NCBI GenBank assembly: GCA_947630415.1
Contig: CANRHM010000029.1
Coordinates: forward strand, 1-13,192
DNA length: 13,192 bases
Source: an uncultured Bacilli bacterium
Lineage (GTDB): Bacteria; Bacillota_I; Bacilli_A; RF39; UBA660
Direction: 5' to 3'
Below, in pieces: positions 5,509 through 13,192 of this stretch. A program made the position numbers and the translations under genes. Within the stretch, counting starts at the first letter, position 1; each line of letters begins with the position of its first letter. Below the pieces are notes generated by a model that was given only the letters and a program-made list of their open reading frames with translations, had not been told where the DNA came from and searched no databases.

Positions 5509-8142
5509 TTACACGCCACCTTTAATACCTCTTCCTCTTAAAAAGAGTTTCCGCATCCAATCGACGGGTACTACCGAGAAAGCAAGTAAGGTCATGATTT
5601 CAAATTCCGATAAAGTCAAACCAAAGGTACGGAACAGCGTTCCACCATAGTAAATAAGACATATTTGTACGATTAAAATAAAGAGAATCACTAACATAAA
5701 GGCTTTATTTTTATAAAGGTAGGAAAATAGATTTAACCTAGAGGTACGTGCATTAAAACAGTTAAAAATCCCCATAAAAATGAAGAGTCCAAAGAAAGCA
5801 GTCAAAAAGTATTTATCTTCAATGTCAAATCGAAATAACGAGTGGATGAAAGGCGACTTTAAGAAAAAGATACAAAGTAAGGCCGAATAGAGTCCTGTAA
5901 ATAAGATTTCTCCTAACATATATTCATTGATGATAGCTTCGTCTCGTTTTTTAGGTCGTTCTTCCATATATTCTTTTAACGGTGGCTCATAGGCAAAAGC
6001 AATGCCTGCTAGAGTATCCATAATCATATTAATCCACAACATCTGAATCACGGTAACCGGTGTTTCAACTCCAATAAAAGGTCCTACAATCGACAAAAGA
6101 ATGGCACAAAGATTGACCGTCAATTGAAAAATAATAAACTTCCTTATACTTTTAAAAATGGTACGACCAAAAAGAATCGCTTTGGATATCGATAAGAAGT
6201 TATCGTCTAGAATCACAATTTCACTTGCTTCTTTAGCCACTTCGGTTCCACTTCCCATGGCAAATCCAACATCGGCTTTCTTCAAAGCAGGGGCATCATT
6301 TACACCATCTCCTGTCATACCCACGACCAGTCCTAGAGATTGACTAATCTTAACCAACCTACTCTTATCTTGTGGAAGACTTCTTGCTACAATTTTAAGT
6401 CTAGGTAAAAGAGCCACTACTTCTTCATCGGTTTTTTCTTTTAACTCATCGCTCGTAAGTACCAAGTCCGTTGCCTCTTTTAAAATACCGGTCTCTTTTC
6501 CAATCGAAGTCGCTGTATCCTTTCGATCTCCTGTAATCATCACAACTTGAATACCTGCTTTTTGTACCGTTTTAACACCCTCGATAGCTTCTTTTCGAAC
6601 CTCATCTTTAATGTAGATAAAACCTAACAACGTAAGATGTGATAGTTCTACTCTTTCTCCATAAGCAAGGGCCAAAACACGAATTCCTTCTCTTGTTTTA
6701 GATGTGATAAAAGAATCAAACATATTCTTATCTACTATATTTTTCTTATTTCCTATATCATCTAAGTAAGAAGTACATAACGAAATTACTTTTTCAGGAG
6801 CACCTTTAATTAATTGATAGTTTTGTTCCCCATAAGAAACAGTAGCACTCGAGTATTTTATCTTGCTATCAAAGGGCATAAACTTCTTTTTAAGAAAGGA
6901 AAAAGAATCATCTTTTTGAAGAAAAGCAAGTAAAGCACGATCCGTCATATTGCCTCCAAGAGGAAGCCCTTCTTCAGAGTAGGTACTCGCATTATTTCCC
7001 ATAATAGATAACTTGACTAGGGGATAAATTTTCTTATTTTTCTTAAGTTCCATTTCCGTTTGATATGATTTTCCACTCCCTAGCTGAAAACCCACGACTT
7101 CTAATTTTCCTTTAGTAAGCGTCCCCGTTTTATCGGTAAATAAAATGTTGAGGCTTCCTGCGGTTTCAATGCCTACTAGTTTTCGCACCAAAACGTTATT
7201 CTTTAGCATTCGTTTCATGTTCGATGATAATACCAAAGTAATCATCATGGGAAGTCCTTCTGGAACCGCTACCACAATAATGGTAACACTTAACGTCAAA
7301 GCATAAAGAATTTGTCCAAACAAATAAGGAAAATTGGTAACTGCTTTCATAATTAACGTAGGATTAAATTGATTATTTATGACAAGGACTGAAAAAAGAT
7401 AGGAAAGGGATACTAAAATAGCACCCCCATATCCAATTCGACTAATTACTTTAGCAAGCCCTCTCAAACGTATCTTAAGGGGACTTTCTGGCTGTTCTTC
7501 TTGTAACTCTTTTGCCATCTTTCCATAAAAAGTAGCATCCCCTACTTTTAAAACTTGCATATACCCTTCGCCTGAATAGATGACTGTACCTCTATAAAGA
7601 CTATTGTGTTCATCCATTTGATAACTGTATTTAGCTTCTTTATAGGCTTCTTTGGTCTCTCCATTTAAACTCGATTCATCGACCGCTAAATCACCGGAAA
7701 CCAAGATACCATCCGCGGGTACTTTATCCCCTGCTTGCAAAAGAACAATATCTCCTACCACTACTTCATCGATGGGAATTTCTTCTAACTTTCTATCTCT
7801 TACCACTTTACAATTAATTTTACTAGATTCTTCTTGTAACCTATTAAAAGCTTGCTCACTTCCATATTCAGAAATCGTAGATATAAAAGAAGCAAGAAAG
7901 ATGGCAATCACAATTCCTAAAGTCTCAAACCAATCAAAGTTTTGAAACAAAAAAATCGTTTTTATCAACAAGGCAACTAAAAGAATCTTTATAATAGGGT
8001 CTCCTAGAGTTTCTAGTAATTTTTTAAAGAAACTGTCTTGTTTTCCACTATGAATAATATTGTTTCCATATTGTTTTCTATTTTGTATGACTTCTTTACT
8101 GGTTAGTCCTTCTTTTACAGATGTCACTCCTTGTCCTTTCAT
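5509..8142 (-). CDS. Calcium-transporting P-type ATPase, PMCA (P2B) type
   Basis: This membrane pump exports Ca2+ using ATP and has 877 residues from the ATG at 8142. In order: two N-terminal membrane segments (about 40-90); actuator domain with NGET (160-163, in place of the usual TGES); M4 motif PEGLP (294-298); phosphorylated Asp337 in DKTGTLT; nucleotide domain with KGAPE (446-450); TGDR (537-540); hinge TGDGVND (610-616); then six further membrane segments. M6 reads QMLWINMIMDT (Asn705, Asp709), as in plasma-membrane Ca2+ ATPases, whereas SERCA types usually have TDG; this suggests one Ca2+ per cycle. Longer starts back to 8193 stay in frame, but 8142 has a clear ribosome site and 8193 touches the upstream terminator. 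The gene stands alone, and I could not find a convincing promoter between the terminator and the start. No calmodulin-like tail is present. Confidence 0.92.
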   Translation of the reverse strand: MKGQGVTSVKEGLTSKEVIQNRKQYGNNIIHSGKQDSFFKKLLETLGDPIIKILLVALLIKTIFLFQNFDWFETLGIVIAIFLASFISTISEYGSEQAFNRLQEESSKINCKVVRDRKLEEIPIDEVVVGDIVLLQAGDKVPADGILVSGDLAVDESSLNGETKEAYKEAKYSYQMDEHNSLYRGTVIYSGEGYMQVLKVGDATFYGKMAKELQEEQPESPLKIRLRGLAKVISRIGYGGAILVSLSYLFSVLVINNQFNPTLIMKAVTNFPYLFGQILYALTLSVTIIVVAVPEGLPMMITLVLSSNMKRMLKNNVLVRKLVGIETAGSLNILFTDKTGTLTKGKLEVVGFQLGSGKSYQTEMELKKNKKIYPLVKLSIMGNNASTYSEEGLPLGGNMTDRALLAFLQKDDSFSFLKKKFMPFDSKIKYSSATVSYGEQNYQLIKGAPEKVISLCTSYLDDIGNKKNIVDKNMFDSFITSKTREGIRVLALAYGERVELSHLTLLGFIYIKDEVRKEAIEGVKTVQKAGIQVVMITGDRKDTATSIGKETGILKEATDLVLTSDELKEKTDEEVVALLPRLKIVARSLPQDKSRLVKISQSLGLVVGMTGDGVNDAPALKKADVGFAMGSGTEVAKEASEIVILDDNFLSISKAILFGRTIFKSIRKFIIFQLTVNLCAILLSIVGPFIGVETPVTVIQMLWINMIMDTLAGIAFAYEPPLKEYMEERPKKRDEAIINEYMLGEILFTGLYSALLCIFFLKSPFIHSLFRFDIEDKYFLTAFFGLFIFMGIFNCFNARTSRLNLFSYLYKNKAFMLVILFILIVQICLIYYGGTLFRTFGLTLSEFEIMTLLAFSVVPVDWMRKLFLRGRGIKGGV

Positions 8143-8150
8143 AAAACAAG

Positions 8151-8158
8151 CCCTCCTT
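8151..8158 (-). promoter_or_regulatory. Ribosome binding site that fixes the calcium ATPase start
   Basis: AAGGAGGG on the minus strand lies 8 bases upstream of the ATG at 8142. The in-frame ATG at 8193 has no such site and sits against the terminator hairpin, so the shorter protein is preferred. Confidence 0.75.
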
Positions 8159-8195
8159 GTAAAAGATATGAAGAAAGACTTATTTTCATACATAG

Positions 8196-8229
8196 AAAAA
8201 AGATAACATTCATTCGTGTTATCTTTTTT
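8196..8229 (-). terminator. Strong intrinsic terminator after the surface-protein gene
   Basis: A perfect 13-base stem (8196-8208 with 8217-8229) encloses an 8-base loop, with GATAACA/TGTTATC at its core and A/T runs on both sides, so it could work in both directions. It separates the surface-protein gene from the calcium ATPase gene. Confidence 0.85.
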
Positions 8230-8284
8230 TTATATGCAATATCTTTATACTTACAGCATCAGGTGTATAAGATTACTAATATTT

Positions 8285-10591
8285 TTATGGAGCAAGCACT
8301 AGGCGAAATGAGTCGTTGCTGCTCGAACCACCGAAGCTTTGACCGAAGTCGAACACACCTGCACCCGTGCCATCATGATAACTGTCGCCGCGATTGAACC
8401 ACGACCTCGAAGAGCTTATATAAGTATGATAATCACCATACCAAGCTGAAGTTTCTGATAAAGCATGTCCATAACATATACTTCCATTGCATGAAGATGC
8501 TGAAGTCGTGCTTGTATATAAATCATAATATTTAGCATCGGGTATCTTATTGCCTTCAACTTCACCAGGAACAAATCCAGATGATGCTATAGTTGGTTTC
8601 CCTGTATTGTTACTATCTTCCAAAGCACCCATAACACGTTCCCATGCTCCACCGCTCATATCATAGATTCCTGTGATATTTCCAGTTGTAGAAGCTTTTT
8701 GTCCTTGTATTGTTTCATAAGTGTTTGTACATGTTGCACTTTGTGCATCATTTACGGTGTTTCCTGCTATTCCTGTTATATAACTTGAACAGTTATTAAT
8801 GTATACTTCTTTGTCATCTGCTCCATAAGCATCATTTCCATATTTTCCATACTTACTTTGTGATAGATAAGCAACTGAACCCCATTCACTATTCTTACTC
8901 ATATGTGTATCTACGCTATCACTACTAAATCCATAGGTTGTTATCTTTCCTTCTGATGTCATATTTAATGCTGCATAGAAAGCATTCGATATACTTATAT
9001 TTCTCCATGATGGAATAGTTGGTTTTATAATTGGTGTTAAAGATGAATTGTTTTCATATTTTCCTTCTTCATTACTTGTCTCAAATTTTGCATACCAAAA
9101 TCCTGTCAATTCTGTATTTCCAAAAGTAAAGGCTGGAGGCATCTTGTAATTACCCTCATCACTTACTTTACTACTCGTTCCACTTATAAAGTTGATCCCT
9201 ATTTCTCCTGGCTGAGTTTGAGATCCTCCTGCATACTGATTTCCTAGATTAGTAAACTTGTATTCATATCTTGGGATCCAGACCCACATCGTATTGATAT
9301 CATCCATTTCAATTGCTGTCCCTGCTTCTGCTGTTTGATATTCTTTTCTTGTCTTTGTTCCACTTTCTTTTACGGTGACTGCATTTGCCCATTCTTGACT
9401 TTCATAGTTGTACCAATTACTTAACATGTCTGCCTTTTTCCATTTCCCTAAATCTTTGTCATAGACTACTGGTATCATTCCTTCTACTATCTTTGGTTCA
9501 TTTGCATTGGTATTATCATGATAAGCTGGCTCTACATGTATTGTTCTGGTTGCTCCTCCTATGTTTCCATCTTTATCTATTACAAAGTATTTGACTATTT
9601 GATCTTCTTCTATGTTTAAGTTTATATTATGAATTACTATTATTTGATTTGTTAAATCATTCCCTTGTTCATCCTCTGCTGTTGCTCCAGAATCTACATA
9701 ATAATTTCCTTTGGCATACGTTATTTCTTCTGCTCCTACTAAAGTGATAGTTGGAGCACTTTCATTGACTTGTACTACATTTACGGTTCTTGCTACTACT
9801 CCTTTATTTCCATTTTCATCTTTTATCTCATAATAAATGATATAGACTCCCTCTTGTTTGGTGTTTACTTCATTTACTGTACTTACTTTTTCTCCATCAT
9901 AATACTCATATCTCTTGGTTACATTCTCTTTATCTAGATTAGTATCAACATTATCTGTTACTTCTTCCACTCCTGGATCTTCAAAAGTTCCATCTTTTGT
10001 TATTGTCATAACAGAACTACCAGCTAATTTTATAGTAGGTGCTACATGGTCTTCTATATATTGAACATTATGGTCATGGGCTACTAGTTTTACTTTCCCT
10101 TTCCATACCTTGTTCATTGCTTCATTTCCTGTATTATAATCAATCCATATCCTTAATTCATAATTATCTGTTATACTTGGTTCTAATGTTTGATCCTCTA
10201 CTATAATTAAACTAGATAATGTAGATGGATTTGTTATTTCTTCATCATTTCTTTTTAGACTATATTTTAAATACCCTCGACTTAAAGTGTTCTTACTATC
10301 TTCTTCGATACTTAATTGATATCTTGACGCAAGACTTCCATTATTGGTGATAGAAAAACGAAATGGATCTTTACTATTACCTTCTTCATCACTCATGGGA
10401 TAAGTATTCTCTAAAGTAATCGCATTACTTTTATTTTCAAAGGCTATAGCAAAACTTCCTGCTTCGATTTTATTTTCTGTTCTTCCTTCATAAAGTACCT
10501 CATAGAATGCATAACTAGTTCCAGATAACAAACAAATCATTCCTAACAGAAACAGAAACAAGGCTAATTGTTGTCTTCCTTTTATCTTCAT
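8285..10591 (-). CDS. Secreted multidomain surface protein with Ig-like domains and a C-terminal C-type-lectin (FGE-like) tip
   Basis: The protein has 768 residues. An N-terminal signal (basic MKIKGR, hydrophobic 9-28, possible cleavage after SYA at 28) leads into a TasA/camelysin-like region (about 40-170; IEAGSFAIAF, FRFSITNNGSLASRYQL). Two DUF5011-type Ig-like domains follow (about 184-273 and 279-353), each with APTI.L at the start, a (D/S)(P/S)G turn, (K)DGN or ENGN and a VAR/ATRT strand near the end. Residues about 370-768 resemble the FGE-sulfatase/C-type-lectin fold: MWVWIPRYEY (435-444), GFWYAKFE (497-504), NITGIYDMSGGAWE (638-651), SRSWFNRG (728-735) and a terminal SFRLVL. Cys601/621 and Cys701/706 could form disulfides. 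No LPxTG or anchor was found, so attachment may use an uncleaved signal or partners. An AAGGAAG ribosome site supports the ATG. The gene is monocistronic, with a promoter at 10625-10652 and a terminator at 8196-8229. The role is probably ligand binding or adhesion, which is inference. The last ~40 codons differ sharply in base composition. Confidence 0.85.
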   Translation of the reverse strand: MKIKGRQQLALFLFLLGMICLLSGTSYAFYEVLYEGRTENKIEAGSFAIAFENKSNAITLENTYPMSDEEGNSKDPFRFSITNNGSLASRYQLSIEEDSKNTLSRGYLKYSLKRNDEEITNPSTLSSLIIVEDQTLEPSITDNYELRIWIDYNTGNEAMNKVWKGKVKLVAHDHNVQYIEDHVAPTIKLAGSSVMTITKDGTFEDPGVEEVTDNVDTNLDKENVTKRYEYYDGEKVSTVNEVNTKQEGVYIIYYEIKDENGNKGVVARTVNVVQVNESAPTITLVGAEEITYAKGNYYVDSGATAEDEQGNDLTNQIIVIHNINLNIEEDQIVKYFVIDKDGNIGGATRTIHVEPAYHDNTNANEPKIVEGMIPVVYDKDLGKWKKADMLSNWYNYESQEWANAVTVKESGTKTRKEYQTAEAGTAIEMDDINTMWVWIPRYEYKFTNLGNQYAGGSQTQPGEIGINFISGTSSKVSDEGNYKMPPAFTFGNTELTGFWYAKFETSNEEGKYENNSSLTPIIKPTIPSWRNISISNAFYAALNMTSEGKITTYGFSSDSVDTHMSKNSEWGSVAYLSQSKYGKYGNDAYGADDKEVYINNCSSYITGIAGNTVNDAQSATCTNTYETIQGQKASTTGNITGIYDMSGGAWERVMGALEDSNNTGKPTIASSGFVPGEVEGNKIPDAKYYDLYTSTTSASSCNGSICYGHALSETSAWYGDYHTYISSSRSWFNRGDSYHDGTGAGVFDFGQSFGGSSSNDSFRLVLAP
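8288..8415 (-). other. GC-rich hypervariable-type tip of the lectin domain (candidate DGR variable region)
   Basis: These 128 bases encode residues 727-768 and are about 55% GC by my count (71/128), against a strongly AT-rich remainder of the gene. Between the conserved SRSWF and SFRLVL motifs, 23 of 29 codons end in C or T (GAC, AGT, TAT, CAT, GAT, GGT, TTC, AGC, AAC). That set is what arises when AAC/AAT template codons are mutated at adenines. Position in an FGE-type lectin fold at the extreme C-terminus also matches DGR targets. No template repeat or reverse transcriptase lies in the window. Confidence 0.5.
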
Positions 10592-10624
10592 TCTTCTACA
10601 CTTCCTTATTATTTATCTATTTCT

Positions 10625-10652
10625 ATTATAAAACTACCCCCCCCCATGTCAA
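10625..10652 (-). promoter_or_regulatory. Surface-protein promoter with a G9 tract in the spacer
   Basis: Consensus -35 TTGACA (10647-10652) and -10 TATAAT (10625-10630) on the minus strand are separated by 16 bases, nine of which are the G run. Both hexamers are perfect. One extra G would give the optimal 17-base spacer. The predicted start is near 10618, about 27 bases before the ATG. Confidence 0.8.
10637..10645 (-). repeat. Homopolymer G9 tract, likely slippage site
   Basis: Nine consecutive C on the plus strand (G on the sense strand) stand out in AT-rich DNA. Runs of this kind change length by slipped-strand mispairing. Lying between -35 and -10, any change alters promoter strength. 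Confidence 0.75.
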
Positions 10653-10681
10653 CTTTTTGTTAATTTTTTTAATCTAATTAC

Positions 10682-10709
10682 AAAAAAAGAAAAAGAGGTT
10701 ATTCCTCTT
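10682..10709 (-). terminator. Intrinsic terminator overlapping the end of the TtcA-like gene
   Basis: On the minus strand AAGAGG (10704-10709) pairs with CCTCTT (10693-10698), followed by a T-rich run. The TAA stop lies in the 5-base loop. It separates the copA unit from the surface-protein promoter. Confidence 0.7.
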
Positions 10710-11538
10710 CCTTAACTGTATCATAGTCCTCTAAAAAGCTATGATAAACACCTCCTTTTTTTATTCCTAAGACTCCATTAATATTGACATTGTCTAAGGC
10801 TTTAAAAATATTGTAGTCAATGTCTTTATTTACTTTCTTTAATTCTTTAATTAAGTTCTTTATCTCTAATCTTTTACTTTCGTGCATATTTTCAAAAGTA
10901 GTCTTCTCTGTAAACCTACAAGCACAATTTAAAAAAGTTAATTGATTATAATTCTTCCAAGCAAGAATCGATTCTTCTCTTACTAAATACAAAGGACGAA
11001 TGAGTTCTAATCCTTCAAAGTGAATACTATGTAATTTAGGCATCATGGTCTTAATTTCAGAGCCATAAAACATCGATAATAAAGTCGTTTCAATCACATC
11101 ATCAAAATGATGGCCTAAAGCAATTTTATTGCATCCTAACTCTTTTGCTCGATTATAAAGAAATCCTCTTCGCATACGTGCACACAAATAACAAGGACTA
11201 TTCTCGATATTGGTTACAATCGAGAATATATCACTTTCAAAAATCTCAATCGGAATATTTAAAAGTTTAGCATTTTCTTCAATCATCTGACGGTTTCTTG
11301 GACTGTACCCTGGATCCATGACTACATAATGAGCTTGAAATGGAAACTTTCCATGACGAATCAGCTCTTGAATACATTTAGCCAAAAGAAACGAATCTTT
11401 TCCTCCACTTATGCAGACCATAATATTATCATTTTCTTGAATTAATTCATACTCTTGAACGGCTTTTACAAATTTACTGAAGATTTCCCGTCGAAATTTT
11501 TTGATAATACTTCGCTCTATTTCTTGATATCTTTCCAT
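10699..11538 (-). CDS. TtcA-family tRNA thiolation enzyme (PP-loop ATPase, Fe-S type)
   Basis: This cytoplasmic protein of 279 residues belongs to the PP-loop ATP pyrophosphatases. SGGKDS (44-49) is the ATP loop, CYLCARMRRG (116-125) holds the paired cysteines, GHHFDD (142-147) is the second conserved motif, and NCACRF (204-209) supplies a third cysteine. In TtcA-type enzymes three cysteines hold an Fe-S cluster used to activate a tRNA base for sulfur transfer (2-thiocytidine at position 32 in E. coli). TilS is less likely because of the CxxC. The exact base modified cannot be read from sequence. The ATG follows AAGGAGAT, 13 bases after the copA stop, so the two are probably co-transcribed. 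The terminator begins inside the stop region. Confidence 0.85.
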   Translation of the reverse strand: MERYQEIERSIIKKFRREIFSKFVKAVQEYELIQENDNIMVCISGGKDSFLLAKCIQELIRHGKFPFQAHYVVMDPGYSPRNRQMIEENAKLLNIPIEIFESDIFSIVTNIENSPCYLCARMRRGFLYNRAKELGCNKIALGHHFDDVIETTLLSMFYGSEIKTMMPKLHSIHFEGLELIRPLYLVREESILAWKNYNQLTFLNCACRFTEKTTFENMHESKRLEIKNLIKELKKVNKDIDYNIFKALDNVNINGVLGIKKGGVYHSFLEDYDTVKEEE

Positions 11539-11551
11539 GAAAATCTCCTTC

Positions 11552-13192
11552 CTACTTTCGTAGTCTTAAAGAATTGAAAACAACCGTAAGACTACTAATC
11601 GTCATAGCAAGGCTTGCAAACATAGGATTCATTTTGATATTAAGTGGTGTTAATAAACCCATAGCAATAGGAATCATAGCCATATTGTAGAAGAAAGCCC
11701 AAAAGAGATTTTGCTTAATGTTACGCATCGTCTTTTTACTGATTTCTATAAGTGATAAGATGTGTGCTAAATTATCTTGCATTAAAATGACATCTGAAGA
11801 ATCGGCCGCTATATCGGTTCCACTATGGATGCTCACACCCACATCACTTAAAGCAAGACTAGGAGCATCATTAATACCATCTCCTACCATCATCACTTTA
11901 TGCCCTTCTTCGATTAAATCTTTAACGACTTTGGTTTTCTCTTGTGGCAAAACATTAGCAATAACTTCGGTAATTCCTACTTCCTTGGCAATTCTTTTAG
12001 CCGTATTTTCATGATCTCCTGTTAAAAGAATAACTCTTTTACCTTGCTTTTTTAAAGACTTTATAACCTCTTTCGCGTTTTCCCTTACCACATCTTGAAC
12101 ACCAAAAAGTGCTACTACTTGTTTGTTTTCAATATAATAAACCAAACTACTTCCTTCTAAAGAAAGTTCCTCCTCTTCTTTTTCAAAAGAATTTTTAAGA
12201 CCTAGTTTCGCAATCAATTTATTATTTCCAACATAGATAGAAGTCTTTCCCATTTTTCCTGATAGACCCATACCTTCGAGTGTATGAAAGTCTTCCACTT
12301 CAATCTCCTCTTGAATAGTATCTTTCTTTTCAAGAAAGGCGGAGGCCATTGGATGGGTAGAATTCTTTTCAAGTGCAACGACTCTTGCTAAAATTTCTTG
12401 CTTCGTTAGAGGTCCTTTATGATACATTTTTTTAATTTTTAAGTGACCATAAGTAAGGGTTCCTGTTTTATCAAAAATTAAAGTATCGATTTGATGCGCT
12501 TTCTCTAAGGTCTCACTTTGTTTAATTAATATTCCTTCTTTAGCACATCTTCCTTCACTTACCACCATCGCTAAAGGAGTAGCAAGTCCTAAAGCACAAG
12601 GACAAGCAACTACTAAGACACTTACAAAGGTCGTGATGGCACTCGAACTATTCTGTCCTAAAAGAAGTGAAACCACCAACGTTAAAAAAGCTAAAAGCAA
12701 AATCGTAGGAACAAAATAGGAACTTACTTTATCTGCTAATTTTTGAATTGGTGCTTTGGTATTGGAAGCTTCAACCACTAAACGCACAATTTCGGATATC
12801 GTTGAATCTTTTCCAATTCTTTGGGCTTCATATTCCACCATGCCATCGACTAGAATACTACCCGCTAAAACCTTATCCCCTTTTTTCTTTTTGTTAGGAA
12901 GGGCTTCTCCAGTAATAAAGGCTTCATCTAAATAAGCAGTGCCTTTCGTAATGATTCCATCGACTGCAATCTTCATACCCGTTTTACCTATTAAAATATC
13001 CCCTTTTTGAACTTCATCTAGAGTGACCTCTTTCTCTTCTTTTCCTACTTTTAATATGGCATAAGAAGGCGTAATTTGGACAAGTTCTTTTAAGGCTTCC
13101 TTCGTTTTTTCTTTACTTTTAGAATCGATGTATCTTCCTAATTTAATAAAGAATAAAATCATAATACAAGATTCAAAATAAAGTTCATGAAC
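11552..13192 (-). CDS. copA: Copper-exporting P1B-type ATPase (CopA), N-terminus outside the window (partial)
   Basis: This is an integral membrane pump that exports Cu(I) using ATP. The frame is open to the window edge: ten codons (VHELYFESCI) precede the first visible ATG at 13162 and match the usual CopA membrane segment, so that ATG is internal. Visible: actuator motif TGEALP, the metal-transit CPC motif (residues 197-199 of the visible 546), phosphorylated Asp241 in DKTGTLT, the nucleotide-domain NSTHP (277-281), hinge GDGINDAP (437-444), YN in M7 (502-503) and MTISS in M8 (530-534). CPC, YN and MxxSS are the Cu(I) ligands of CopA, so copper rather than zinc or cadmium is likely. The first membrane segments and any N-terminal metal-binding domain cannot be seen. 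The gene ends in TAG, 13 bases before the TtcA-like ATG. Confidence 0.93.
   Translation of the reverse strand, partial: VHELYFESCIMILFFIKLGRYIDSKSKEKTKEALKELVQITPSYAILKVGKEEKEVTLDEVQKGDILIGKTGMKIAVDGIITKGTAYLDEAFITGEALPNKKKKGDKVLAGSILVDGMVEYEAQRIGKDSTISEIVRLVVEASNTKAPIQKLADKVSSYFVPTILLLAFLTLVVSLLLGQNSSSAITTFVSVLVVACPCALGLATPLAMVVSEGRCAKEGILIKQSETLEKAHQIDTLIFDKTGTLTYGHLKIKKMYHKGPLTKQEILARVVALEKNSTHPMASAFLEKKDTIQEEIEVEDFHTLEGMGLSGKMGKTSIYVGNNKLIAKLGLKNSFEKEEEELSLEGSSLVYYIENKQVVALFGVQDVVRENAKEVIKSLKKQGKRVILLTGDHENTAKRIAKEVGITEVIANVLPQEKTKVVKDLIEEGHKVMMVGDGINDAPSLALSDVGVSIHSGTDIAADSSDVILMQDNLAHILSLIEISKKTMRNIKQNLFWAFFYNMAMIPIAMGLLTPLNIKMNPMFASLAMTISSLTVVFNSLRLRK

Noticed and set aside
8143..8193. 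In-frame ATG at 8193 giving a 17-residue longer calcium ATPase
   Set aside because: It has no ribosome site and abuts the terminator hairpin, whereas the ATG at 8142 follows AAGGAGGG at good spacing.
8234..8239. TTGCAT as a third copy of the shared promoter
   Set aside because: There is no -10-like hexamer 15-19 bases downstream, and the upstream 27-base element is absent.
9385..9594. Plus-strand open frames such as this one as genes
   Set aside because: They lie opposite well-supported minus-strand genes, lack ribosome sites and have low-complexity or antisense-like composition.
8285..10591. A complete DGR cassette in the window
   Set aside because: No reverse transcriptase motifs and no second copy of the GC-rich 3' end were found on either strand, so only a possible remote target is claimed.

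Overview
The window is AT-rich, and all seven genes lie on the minus strand. It reads as chromosome from a low-GC Gram-positive bacterium (Bacillota, Bacilli/Erysipelotrichia-like or an uncultured gut relative). Purine-rich AGGAGG-type ribosome sites, sigma-A-like promoters, U-tailed terminators and the protein families all fit. The Trp codons I checked are TGG, and every stop seen is TAA or TAG, so I see no sign of a Mycoplasma-type code. The exact taxon is inference.

In order of transcription (right to left): (1) the 3' part of a copper-exporting P1B ATPase gene (copA), followed after 13 bases by a TtcA-like tRNA thiolation gene whose stop codon sits in the loop of its terminator. (2) A monocistronic gene for a 768-residue secreted surface protein: signal peptide, TasA/camelysin-like region, two DUF5011-type Ig-like domains, then a C-type-lectin (formylglycine-generating-enzyme, FGE) fold. 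Its promoter spacer is mostly a run of nine G. Its last ~40 codons are abruptly GC-rich and made largely of NNY codons, like the variable region of a diversity-generating retroelement (DGR) target. A strong terminator follows. (3) A PMCA-type calcium P-type ATPase. (4) An apparent three-gene operon with its own promoter: a UvrD/Rep-type helicase with extra N- and C-terminal regions, an unrecognised membrane-anchored protein with a Pro/Ser/Thr-rich stalk, and a YbiT/YkpA-type ABC-F ATPase with one degenerate ATP site, closed by a terminator. (5) The 5' part of a PD-(D/E)XK nuclease/transposase-family gene.

The promoters of groups 4 and 5 share a 27-base element (25/27 identical) that includes the -35 hexamer, which suggests common control.

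Most noteworthy: (a) the surface protein appears able to vary in two ways, ON/OFF through the poly-G promoter tract and in sequence through its lectin tip; (b) the ABC-F protein has lost catalytic residues specifically in the site formed by its second nucleotide-binding domain; (c) two unrelated transcription units share an extended promoter element. No reverse transcriptase, template repeat, CRISPR array, tRNA, rRNA or insertion sequence was seen.
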